The notes below the pieces were generated by a model. The model searched no databases, had not been told where the DNA came from, and was given only the letters and a program-made list of their open reading frames with translations. A program made the translations under genes and the position numbers. Source: Bacteroidales bacterium (GTDB lineage: Bacteria; Bacteroidota; Bacteroidia; Bacteroidales; UBA10428). Taken from it: 14,355 bases of DNA. The stretch covers positions 1 to 14,355 of the forward strand of contig JAFGOZ010000388.1 of the NCBI GenBank assembly GCA_016926235.1, written 5' to 3'. Positions 7,714 to 14,263 of this stretch are shown here, one piece after another; the stretch's first letter is position 1; each line of letters begins with the position of its first letter.

Positions 7714-7741
7714 GGCAAGATTAACTTAAAACACAAACTAT

Positions 7742-8515
7742 ATGAATGAAGCAACATTACAAAAAATGAAACAGATGAAGTTCTATGGTATGGCTCAGTT
7801 GTTCCGTACCAGTCTTGAAGATGGACGAATGACTACATTGACATCAGATGAAATCATATCCATGCTGATCGAATCTGAATGGGATGACCGCAATAACCGT
7901 CGTATTGAACGTAACGTGCGCAATGCCAGGTTCAGGTACAAAGCCAATCTTGAACAAATCTACTTCGACATTAACAGGAACCTTGATAAAAACCAGGTAA
8001 TACGCCTTGGAGAATGTACGTTCATTAACCGGCATGAAAACATATTAATTACAGGTAGTACCGGTATTGGTAAAAGCTATGTGGCATCAGCTATTGGTAA
8101 CCAGGCTTGCACTCTTGGCTATAAAGTCTGCTATGTTAATACTGCCAAACTTCTCTCACGATTAAAAATGGAAAAGGCAGACGGATCGCATATTAAAGAA
8201 GTTGCACGTATTGAAAAGCAGGATTTACTTATACTTGATGATTTTGGATTGCAGCCTTTTGATAATAACGGGCGATCAATACTTATGGAAATCATTGAAG
8301 ACAGGCATGGAAAAAAATCCACTATTATAACTTCACAGGTACCTGTATCGCACTGGTATGACTTGATTGGAGAACAGACTATTGCAGATGCTATTCTTGA
8401 CAGAATCGTTCATGATGCACACCGGTTGGAACTCATTGGTGAGTCACTTCGAAGAAGGCAAAGAGATAAAATAAATGAAGAACTTGAAATTGAGGAAAAA
8501 ATAATAAATTTGTAA
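7742..8515 (+). CDS. istB: IS21-family ATPase helper IstB
   Basis: This is the 257-aa AAA+ ATPase, DnaC-related, that assembles on target DNA and stimulates IstA. The N-terminal helical region (about 1-95) includes MKFYGMAQLFRTSLEDGRM. Walker A is GSTGIGKS at residues 105-112, and Walker B is DLLILDDFG at 161-169. A sensor-1-like TIITSQVPV and a C-terminal DRIVHDAHRLELIGESLRR follow, as usual in this family. The ATG at 7742 follows an AT-rich stretch. The gene lies 68 bases after istA, separated by a hairpin. It is full length and appears intact. Confidence 0.95.
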   Translation: MNEATLQKMKQMKFYGMAQLFRTSLEDGRMTTLTSDEIISMLIESEWDDRNNRRIERNVRNARFRYKANLEQIYFDINRNLDKNQVIRLGECTFINRHENILITGSTGIGKSYVASAIGNQACTLGYKVCYVNTAKLLSRLKMEKADGSHIKEVARIEKQDLLILDDFGLQPFDNNGRSILMEIIEDRHGKKSTIITSQVPVSHWYDLIGEQTIADAILDRIVHDAHRLELIGESLRRRQRDKINEELEIEEKIINL

Positions 8516-8545
8516 TAAGCCTATCAGTAAAGGTATATGATCGTT

Positions 8546-8631
8546 CAGTCAAATTAGGGGGTGGTCAAACCACTCCGGCGGAGGGTGGTCAATTTAAATC
8601 GGCGGACACTGGTCAAATTAAGCGGCTTTTC
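8546..8631 (-). repeat. IS21 right-end tandem repeats
   Basis: Copies of TGGTCAAATT-like sequence, the inverse of the left-end AAATTGACCA, lie near 8546, 8562, 8586 and 8610. The last two are 24 bp apart and are separated by a GGCGGAC core. They mirror the left-end set and define the right boundary near 8631. Confidence 0.85.
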
Positions 8632-8632
8632 T

Positions 8633-8824
8633 ACCATATTACTTTATTGGTGTAAAGAATTTGGAATAATAATGAGGAAGGATTTATCTACAGGAGATTT
8701 GACAAGATTTGAAATCGCTAATAATCAAGCAAAGAATATTATGATTCAACATTTATGCTTTTCTGTTTTTAGTAATATGAATTTTTATAATCTCAATAAT
8801 TGGGAGAAGTTATTAGGAGATTAG
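8633..8824 (+). pseudogene. 3' fragment of an unknown cassette gene
   Basis: An open frame runs out of the IS21 right end into about 64 cassette codons ending WEKLLGD, 10 bases before repeat 8. The start of the frame is IS sequence, so the native 5' end is missing. An internal ATG at 8672 would give about 50 residues (MRKDLSTGDLTRFEIANNQ). I do not recognise the family; the fragment is rich in Asn, Phe and Leu. It is not the missing part of the TIR gene on the other side of the IS. It lies on the opposite strand, and its cassette tag (CCCACAAC) differs from the TIR cassette's (GCCAAC). Confidence 0.55.
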
Positions 8825-8834
8825 CACTACCCAC

Positions 8835-8953
8835 AACAGCGTGTATAAGCCATTGCTGGCAGCGGGTTTGCGTAGGTTGGTTCTTTTGGTTGCCTTGCGG
8901 TAACTCGATCACAAAGTGCTCTGACAACGCAACGGCTCATACACGCGGGCGTT
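8835..8953 (+). repeat. attC-like repeat 8, 119 bp (first in flipped orientation)
   Basis: Family-A repeat, now inverted relative to repeats 1-7: the + strand starts AACAGCGTGTATAAGCC and ends CATACACGCGGGCGTT. The inner region (TTGCGGTAACTCGATCACAAAG) is diverged, but the 119-bp length is kept. It is the 3' site of the truncated fragment gene. Confidence 0.9.
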
Positions 8954-9034
8954 GTGAATGATTTTTAAAGAAACCAGATGAACCTCAATACTAAGCACAT
9001 ACGTTATTCAGAACTAGCCATGCGGGGAGGTTGT

Positions 9035-9121
9035 CCACGAACGGTGCAGAAAACCGGGTCGCACAGCCTTAGTTAGCGATGGGTAGTGGGCTAGGGCGAG
9101 CCCGGTTTTCTTCGTTCGTGG
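9035..9121 (+). ncRNA. large hairpin, possible structured RNA
   Basis: Two perfect stems stack. CCACGAACG (9035-9043) pairs with CGTTCGTGG (9113-9121), and GAAAACCGGG (9049-9058) pairs with CCCGGTTTTC (9101-9110), separated by a 5/2 internal loop. Further pairs TCGC/GCGA and AGCC/GGCT extend inward to a loop near 9069-9088. The stem is far more GC-rich than its surroundings. It could be a non-coding RNA, a processed leader, or a DNA secondary structure. Neither strand nor transcription is proven. Confidence 0.4.
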
Positions 9122-9137
9122 TGACTTTTTCTGGTTA

Positions 9138-9160
9138 TCTTTTGTGTGGCAGACAAAAGA
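9138..9160 (+). terminator. short hairpin, possible terminator
   Basis: TCTTTTGT (9138-9145) pairs with ACAAAAGA (9153-9160) over 8 bp around a 7-base loop, 16 bases after the large hairpin. There is no following T-run on the + strand. A related weaker stem occurs after the large FISUMP gene at 11965-11984. Confidence 0.3.
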
Positions 9161-9289
9161 GAACAAAGACAATAACTCATAATAGAATGAATTCTCAAAT
9201 GATTAAATTTATTACGCTTGTCAGTTACAATGTGACTGACCAGACGAAGTGCGCCTTAATGTAAATGAAAGCAAAATAAAACCATTCAC

Positions 9290-9408
9290 AACAGCGTGTA
9301 TAAGCCATTGCTGGCAGCGGGTTTGCGAAGGTTGGTTCTTTTGGTTGCCTTGTGGTAACTCGACAACAAAGCGCTCTGGCGACGCAACGGCTCATACACG
9401 CGGACGTT
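9290..9408 (+). repeat. attC-like repeat 9, 119 bp
   Basis: Complete family-A copy, AACAGCGTGTATAAGCC to CATACACGCGGACGTT, close to repeat 8 (inner part TTGTGGTAACTCGACAACAAAG). Both flanks here carry the same tag (ATTCACAAC and GTTGTGAAT), because the two neighbouring cassettes share their ends. Confidence 0.9.
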
Positions 9409-9728
9409 GTGAATGATTATAAAGGAAAATCGGCTTTAATAAAAAAGAATAAAAGCTAATTAAGACTTGCTATACAGAAAGATTGTCCACTAGTAGCGTA
9501 GGAGATTAGGAAGCAAGAAATTTGGATATCGTATGCACTGTGTGATAATGGAAGCCTGATTTCTTCCTCTCATGGCAATCAGTTTGCTTGCCAAGGACCT
9601 ACCTGTCTCTACCAGGGCAACTGAGCCAGTCAGATTCAGGTTCTTTTAAAACAATATAGACACTCGATAGATTGCTATTAAAATACTTGAAAACAATAAA
9701 CAGAAAATAACAATAAAAATCCTATCTT
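9409..9728 (+). other. 320-bp leader of the large FISUMP cassette
   Basis: No ORF is credible here. The first part (ATTGTCCAC at about 9480) echoes ATTGTCCAC-like sequence at 9029-9037 in the previous cassette. The middle holds a bulged stem, AGGAAGCAAGAAAT against ATTTCTTCCT, around 9505-9575. A further GC-richer stretch lies at 9575-9645. The last 80 bases before the ATG are AT-rich and are the likely promoter and ribosome-entry region. Confidence 0.4.
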
Positions 9729-11924
9729 ATGAATTATAAAAAGTATTCATTTTTCATCCTATTTACCTTTCTATTGAAAGTTGCACTGGCACAGGATTAC
9801 GTAATAGACTTCGAAAGTTCTGGAGCCAAAAACACCATTGACAACATTACAGTCACAAACCTGACAAAAGGTAATAGTTTAAATTTTAGCGGGACAAAGT
9901 TTTTACATTTGAAAAATTCAGTAGAAACCGGAATTTATTCGAATTACACAGCTCAAAACGACGAATTGGAATTCTTTCCAAATCCTACGAAAGATTACAC
10001 ACAGATGATTTTTGAAACTCAGGTCGAAGGTATCAATGTTGTTGAGATTTATAATATTTCTGGCCTCAAATTGATGCAAACGAAATATGCGTTGCCTGAA
10101 GGTAGACATACAATCGAATTATCCGGCTTGAAAGCAGGTATATATTTTATTAATGTTTGGGCTAATGGTTTTTGCCGCAATGGAAAGTTGATCTGTACAG
10201 GAAATGATGCAGAAAGTGTCAACATAAAATTTCTTAATACTATAATATATAACCCGGTAGGTGTAAATACCTTAAAGTATGCTGCAGATGAAGAAATTTT
10301 GGAATTTAATTCCGGTGATCAGTTGATGTTTTCTTTTAATTCCGGCGATTATAATACAATTTTAACAGACTCCCCTGAACAAAGTAAAACCATTCTTTTT
10401 AATTTTTATGAATGCCGAGGTGGTGACAGCATTAATTATCCCGTTGTGAAAATCGGAGATCAGATTTGGACCGCGGTAAATTTAAGGTCTGTGAAATTCG
10501 TTGATGGAACTGACATCCCAAAAGTTGACAATGATTCAGTATGGACTGTAACAAATTCGCCAGCTTATTGCTGGTATAATAATGATTCTTCTGCATTCTC
10601 TGATGACTATGGAGCTTTATATAACTGGTATACAATAAGTACTGAAAAAGTATGCCCTGCCGGATGGCATATTCCGAATAATGAAGATTGGGCAAATTTA
10701 GCAACTTACCTTGATGGCAATGAATTTGCCGGTGGCATGCTAAAAGAACAAGGATATGAACATTGGAATAGTCCAAATCTTGGAGCAGATAATTATAGCG
10801 GTTTTACTGCATTACCAGGCGGATTTAGGAGCAATAACGGCAAATATGGCTTTGGGAAATTTAATGATATTGGGAATAGTGCAACATTTATATCAGCAAC
10901 TGAATTTGATAATGAAAATTCATATGGTATTTCCCTTAATGCAAATCATAGTGTTTTCCAAAGTGGCACAGCAAGAAAGGGAGAAGGTCATAGCATAAGA
11001 TGTATAGGGCCAAAAATACCAATCCCGGCCTTGATTACCAATATAGGTGATATTACAGCCAACTCAGCAACAAGTGGGGGAACCATTGTTTTTGATGGCA
11101 ATTCTCAAATCATCAGAAAAGGAATATGTTGGAGCGATACTCCATACCCTGATAGCACTGACAATATCACATCAGATGGTATTGGAACAGGAATTTACAC
11201 TAGCTTGATTGAAGGCCTGACACCCAATTCCATTTATTATATCAGAGCTTATGCCATAAATGAATACGGGATTGGTTACGGAAATGAAATTTCTTTTACA
11301 ACCAGGCATGAAGTCTCTAATGTGGTTTTGGATATTGATGGGAATGAATATGATACTATAAGAATAGGTAATCAAGTATGGATGAAAGAAAATTTAAAAA
11401 CTACACGACTTAATGATGGTTCGGAAATACCAAAAGTGGCAGGAAATTTCGAATGGAATGCGCTCAATTCACCCGGTATGTGTTATTATGATAACGATGC
11501 TGCACGTTACGGCCAAATATACGGTGCATTATATAATTGGTATACAATTGAGACCGAAAGGCTTTGTCCAACTGGTTGGCATGTTCCGGATACTTCTGAC
11601 TGGGCGAATTTGGAGAACTATCTTGGAGGTAATTCGATTGCAGGTAGCAAACTCAAAGAATCAGGATTAGATCATTGGAAAGAAGAGAATAATGATGCTA
11701 CAAACGAAACTGGTTTTACAGCCTTACCGAATGGTTTTCGAAATAGCGGGGATGGGAATTATATTAACTATGGCTATAGTAACTATCTATGGCTCAGCGA
11801 TCAGATCACTGACACAAGAGCTTACTTTAAAATCTTATCTTGTTGGGGTGCAAATATTATATCTGATAATGGAGAAAAAGTATTGGGATTGGCTGTGCGT
11901 TGCCTCAAGGATGTCGAGAAGTAA
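9729..11924 (+). CDS. secreted two-FISUMP-domain protein with sorting-like fold
   Basis: This is a 731-aa exported protein. Residues 1-21 are a signal peptide (cleavage likely ALA/Q). Residues about 22-75 form a beta-rich start (DYVIDFESSGAKNTIDNITV). Residues about 78-158 resemble the Por/T9SS type A sorting fold (ELEFFPNPTKDY, VVEIYNISGLKL, GLKAGIYFINVWANG). The first FISUMP domain is about 236-427 (VVKIGDQIWTAVNLR, CPAGWHIPNNEDWANL, GFTALPGGFRS, GHSIRCI). A fibronectin-III-like linker follows at about 435-526 (GICWSD, YYIRAYAINEYGIGYGNE). The second FISUMP domain is about 532-728. The sorting-like fold is usually C-terminal, whereas here it sits near the N-terminus. The protein probably acts at the cell surface; its function is unknown. 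It is the largest cargo in this array. Confidence 0.9.
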   Translation: MNYKKYSFFILFTFLLKVALAQDYVIDFESSGAKNTIDNITVTNLTKGNSLNFSGTKFLHLKNSVETGIYSNYTAQNDELEFFPNPTKDYTQMIFETQVEGINVVEIYNISGLKLMQTKYALPEGRHTIELSGLKAGIYFINVWANGFCRNGKLICTGNDAESVNIKFLNTIIYNPVGVNTLKYAADEEILEFNSGDQLMFSFNSGDYNTILTDSPEQSKTILFNFYECRGGDSINYPVVKIGDQIWTAVNLRSVKFVDGTDIPKVDNDSVWTVTNSPAYCWYNNDSSAFSDDYGALYNWYTISTEKVCPAGWHIPNNEDWANLATYLDGNEFAGGMLKEQGYEHWNSPNLGADNYSGFTALPGGFRSNNGKYGFGKFNDIGNSATFISATEFDNENSYGISLNANHSVFQSGTARKGEGHSIRCIGPKIPIPALITNIGDITANSATSGGTIVFDGNSQIIRKGICWSDTPYPDSTDNITSDGIGTGIYTSLIEGLTPNSIYYIRAYAINEYGIGYGNEISFTTRHEVSNVVLDIDGNEYDTIRIGNQVWMKENLKTTRLNDGSEIPKVAGNFEWNALNSPGMCYYDNDAARYGQIYGALYNWYTIETERLCPTGWHVPDTSDWANLENYLGGNSIAGSKLKESGLDHWKEENNDATNETGFTALPNGFRNSGDGNYINYGYSNYLWLSDQITDTRAYFKILSCWGANIISDNGEKVLGLAVRCLKDVEK

Positions 11925-12057
11925 GTCGTGTTTTTTTTGTTTGTAGTAACTTAAGTGAATATTTTTTTGTGTGACAAGACAAAAGAGTAAAATTACAATG
12001 TTGAATTCTAAATCGAATTAACCAGGATTAAGACTGAAAATAAATAAAACCATTCAC
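11925..12057 (+). other. 3' tail of the large FISUMP cassette
   Basis: These 133 non-coding bases include T-runs (11931-11938, 11962-11968) and a TTTTGT/ACAAAA stem at 11965-11984. The sequence TTTTGTGTGnCAAGACAAAAGAG and the end AAAACCATTCACAAC are nearly the same as in the preceding cassette, so the two tails share ancestry. Confidence 0.45.
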
Positions 12058-12206
12058 AACAGCGTGTATAACCAATTGCTGTGCAGTGGGTTTTCGCAAG
12101 CAAAAACCTACTTTACAGTTATGAACAGCATCGGGCAAGGTTTTAGGCAGTGGTAACTAGAAAAGTGAGCGCTTCGAAGACGCAACTGGTCATACACGCG
12201 GGCGTT
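12058..12206 (+). repeat. attC-like repeat 10, divergent 149-bp variant
   Basis: The frame is the same (AACAGCGTGTATAACC to GGTCATACACGCGGGCGTT), but the stem pair GCC/GGC is changed to CCA/TGG on both arms. The inner region is longer and mostly unrelated (GTGGGTTTTCGCAAGC, GAACAGCATCGGGC). Its flanks are CATTCACAAC (the end of the FISUMP cassette) and GTTGTGTTCAATTG (the start of the VOC cassette). Confidence 0.85.
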
Positions 12207-12242
12207 GTGTTCAATTGTAAAAGAAAACAGACACCCGTAAAC

Positions 12243-12620
12243 ATGAGTATAAAAAGACATGAAAGTGAACCTCCATTGGCGACATCAGAATGGGGCTGGA
12301 GATATCATCATTTAGGAATACCCACAGATAAGGTTATTGAAGGAGAGAGATATATTCCTCAATTTAAATTATATGTTTCCGGTTTTAATACAAGTCCATA
12401 TGGGATTGAATGGATGCGGTTTGACAATGATAGTCCCATTCATGATCTTATTAAAAGGGTTCCTCATATAGCCTTTGAAGTTGATAATCTGGATTTGGAA
12501 CTTGCTCGATTCAACTTCAATATTTTAACACCACCGAATTCTCCTGGTGATGGGATACGGGTTGCAATGATAGAACATAATGGAGCCCCTATTGAATTAA
12601 TTGAATTTGAAAAAAAATGA
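12243..12620 (+). CDS. VOC-superfamily (glyoxalase-fold) protein
   Basis: The 125-aa product looks like a small member of the vicinal-oxygen-chelate superfamily. It has two beta-alpha-beta-beta-beta-like halves. Candidate metal ligands at family-like positions are H23 in YHHLGIPT, E56 in GIEWMRF, H75 in VPHIAFEVDNLD and E118 in GAPIELIEF. Such proteins include lyases, dioxygenases and thiol transferases for drugs such as fosfomycin, and nothing here picks one. I chose the ATG at 12243. The frame is open back to 12150, but those codons run through repeat 10. The leader is 36 bases, and the stop lies 16 bases before repeat 11. It is the only gene in its cassette, and the end tags match in 13 of 14 bases. 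Confidence 0.85.
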   Translation: MSIKRHESEPPLATSEWGWRYHHLGIPTDKVIEGERYIPQFKLYVSGFNTSPYGIEWMRFDNDSPIHDLIKRVPHIAFEVDNLDLELARFNFNILTPPNSPGDGIRVAMIEHNGAPIELIEFEKK

Positions 12621-12636
12621 AATAACAACTGAACAC

Positions 12637-12755
12637 AACAGCATGTATAAGCCATTGCTGGCAGCGGGTTTGCGTGTGTTAGCTTTTGTTGGTACCTTGT
12701 TGTACCTAGATAAGTAAGTGCTTTGAACACGCAACGGCTCATACACGCGGGCGTT
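12637..12755 (+). repeat. attC-like repeat 11, 119 bp
   Basis: Family-A copy with one arm change (AACAGCATGTATAAGCC), ending CATACACGCGGGCGTT. Its inner part contains TACCTAGATAAGTAAG, the inverse of the CTTACTTATCTAGGTA core of the left-half repeats. The core is therefore shared between both halves of the array. Confidence 0.9.
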
Positions 12756-12803
12756 GTGCGTAATGTTATAAAAAGCAAGCTACCATGAAAATTGAGATAA
12801 ATT

Positions 12804-13262
12804 ATGTTTAGATATTTCAAGAAGAAAAAAATTCAGACATCAGATGGTGCATACCAAGATAAATGGACTATTGTTGCTTTAAAGGGTGTAGAGCAATACA
12901 ATTTATTGACTCCTTCAGAGAGAATCTGGTATAATATTAGAGGAATTATTGATTCAACAAACAATGGAGGACTTATCAGTTATTATTATAATTCTGGAGC
13001 AGAGAATGTCTATGACGCGATTGAAGATTTAGAAAACCTTGGATTTGATAATATCTCTTTAATAATAAAAAAGTACAATCAAATCCTGTTTAATGGTGAT
13101 ATTGTACCAAAGAATCTTAATGAACGTAATAATTTTGTTAATTCTTTGAGTGAACAAAGAGATGAACTATTACAGGATTTAGAATTTGAGTTAACAAAAC
13201 AAATTGATGATTTGGAAAATAAATTGACCTCATTTTTAGAAAAAGAGAAAATGATTAAATAA
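12804..13262 (+). CDS. DUF4375-family protein (DMP19-like)
   Basis: The 152-aa acidic protein resembles the DUF4375 family. The family block spans about residues 28-115 and includes LLTPSERIWYNIRGIIDSTNNGG, LISYYYNSGAENVYDAIEDLENLG and a following helix. The family includes the Neisseria DNA-mimic DMP19, which binds a transcription repressor. That link is family knowledge and does not assign a function here. The C-terminal 35 residues are a charged coiled-coil-like helix (QRDELLQDLEFELTKQIDDLENKL). An N-terminal basic FRYFKKKKIQ stretch precedes the domain. The ATG at 12804 lies 48 bases after repeat 11, and the stop 12 bases before repeat 12. Confidence 0.85.
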   Translation: MFRYFKKKKIQTSDGAYQDKWTIVALKGVEQYNLLTPSERIWYNIRGIIDSTNNGGLISYYYNSGAENVYDAIEDLENLGFDNISLIIKKYNQILFNGDIVPKNLNERNNFVNSLSEQRDELLQDLEFELTKQIDDLENKLTSFLEKEKMIK

Positions 13263-13274
13263 AACACTACGCAC

Positions 13275-13396
13275 AACATGCGGTCATACGCAATTGCCGG
13301 GCCGAGGGGTTGCTAATGTTAGTTCGTTTGGCTATCTTTCCTGTAACACGACAAGCGAGCGCTCCGAAGCGGCAACTGCGCATACCGCCGAACGTT
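13275..13396 (+). repeat. attC-like repeat 12, different family, 122 bp
   Basis: The sequence is largely unlike family A (AACATGCGGTCATACGCAAT ... CTGCGCATACCGCCGAACGTT), but the plan is the same: AAC and GTT ends, long pairing arms and an asymmetric unpaired base set. The inner region has TTAGTTCGTTTGGCTATC where family A has TTGGTTCTTTTGGTTGCC, so the two families are related. It serves the DUF4375 cassette (flank TACGCACAAC). Confidence 0.8.
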
Positions 13397-13474
13397 GGGC
13401 ATCATCATAAAGAAAAAATCGTTTGACACAATTATTAATTTATTAAGTGGTAAAACCTTATAAAACCAAAAAGT

Positions 13475-14074
13475 ATGCATAAAGCTTTTACAATAGAATT
13501 TATTATTTCCGGGCTATTAATTCTTATACTCGGATGTAATGAAAATGAAGAGGCAAAACAGAATACGAAACCTATCAATGCCTTTTTTATGAATATGGAT
13601 GATCAACTATGGGAACCCTCCATAATTAATGATAGCATATGCTTATCCACCTATAGCTGTGTCTATTCAGAAGTAGATCAAACGCCTTATTATACTATTA
13701 CTGCTTATAGGGATCCACAAGCAAAAAGTAATTATGAAAGTGAAAACATATTCAGGCTTCAAATTATGAATGCCGACAGTGTTGGCCCTTATATAATTTC
13801 TGATTCAGTTGGCAGTTTTACATCCTTTGCTTTACTCGTTAAAAACGATATTTACGGTCAAAAAAAGTATGTTAACAATGCAAATAAAAAATCTTTTTTT
13901 GTACATATTGATGAAATGATTCCGATTGAATTCTTTTCAAAGCCAGGAATAAAAGGCTCGTTTTATGGAATAATATATAATGAAGACAATCCAACTGATT
14001 CAATTGTAATTGAAGATGGTCAGTTTATGTTTAATAAAATTAATCGAAATAATTTCAATCAATGTGAAGATTAG
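13475..14074 (+). CDS. hypothetical lipoprotein, 199 aa
   Basis: This is an exported protein with a hydrophobic signal (IIISGLLILILG-like) and a clear lipobox LILGC, with Cys21 as lipidation site, followed by an acidic Asn/Glu-rich tether. The mature part (about 30-199) is a beta-rich domain with MDDQLWEPSI, YYTITAYRD, ENIFRLQIMN, VGPYIISDSVGSF and the closing KGSFYGIIYNEDNPTDSIVIEDGQFMF. The layout is reminiscent of DUF-type Bacteroidota lipoproteins, with an interior SFYGIIYN ... GxF ending, but I would not name a family. It would sit on the outer or inner membrane. The leader is 78 bases. The 70 bases between the stop and repeat 13 hold nothing recognisable. Confidence 0.85.
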   Translation: MHKAFTIEFIISGLLILILGCNENEEAKQNTKPINAFFMNMDDQLWEPSIINDSICLSTYSCVYSEVDQTPYYTITAYRDPQAKSNYESENIFRLQIMNADSVGPYIISDSVGSFTSFALLVKNDIYGQKKYVNNANKKSFFVHIDEMIPIEFFSKPGIKGSFYGIIYNEDNPTDSIVIEDGQFMFNKINRNNFNQCED

Positions 14075-14144
14075 TGTTGACATCGGATATGATAATTCGA
14101 TAATTAATTGTTTAAAATTTGAAATAGGAATATGACGAATGCCC

Positions 14145-14263
14145 AACAGCGTGTATAAGCCATTGCTGGCAGCGGGTTTGCATATGTTGTTCTTTTGGTT
14201 GCCTTGTGCTACCTAGACAACAAAGCGCTTTGAATCACGCAACGGCTCATACACGCGGACGTT
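14145..14263 (+). repeat. attC-like repeat 13, 119 bp
   Basis: Complete family-A copy, AACAGCGTGTATAAGCC to CATACACGCGGACGTT, with an inner GTGCTACCTAGACAACAAAG. Its left flank ATGCCCAAC matches the lipoprotein cassette's start GTTGGGCAT. Its right side (GTTAGCATTAATG) opens a further cassette cut by the sequence beyond. Confidence 0.9.

Larger units (their letters stand above)
5919..8631 (+). mobile_element. IS21-family insertion sequence
   Basis: The element is about 2.7 kb, with istA and istB in order on the plus strand. The ends are imperfect inverted repeats of 22 bases: the left starts GAAAAAACGCTCAAATTTAC and the right, read inward, GAAAAGCCGCTTAATTTGAC. Inside both ends are tandem ~24-bp copies around AAATTGACCA, at 5931, 5955, 5979, 6002 and 6026 on the left and, inverted, near 8546, 8562, 8586 and 8610 on the right. 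Multiple terminal transposase-binding repeats are a hallmark of IS21. I find no matching target duplication: the left flank is CCATTATT and the right flank TACCATATT. The exact ends could shift by a few bases (TGG...CCA at 5917 and 8636). Confidence 0.9.
8954..9289 (+). other. cassette without a credible protein gene
   Basis: These 336 bases lie between repeats 8 and 9. The end tags match for ten bases (GTTGTGAATG against CATTCACAAC), so it is an intact cassette. The only ORF of note (61 codons at 9079) starts inside a hairpin and has no family character. The content is the large hairpin at 9035-9121 and a second short stem at 9138-9160. The head and tail resemble those of the next cassette. 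Confidence 0.6.

Noticed and set aside
5905..8640. A target-site duplication flanking IS21
   Set aside because: Testing several possible ends (5917 to 5920 and 8631 to 8636) gave no exact direct repeat of 4-8 bases; only AT-rich partial matches were seen.
9079..9264. 61-codon ORF in the protein-less cassette
   Set aside because: It begins inside the hairpin, has atypical composition and no recognisable domain.
12464..12820. Minus-strand ORF across the VOC gene and repeat 11
   Set aside because: It is antisense to a supported gene, and half of it is repeat sequence.
1..14263. CRISPR array
   Set aside because: The repeats are 119 bp, palindromic, and separated by gene-sized segments; no short regular spacers and no cas genes are present.
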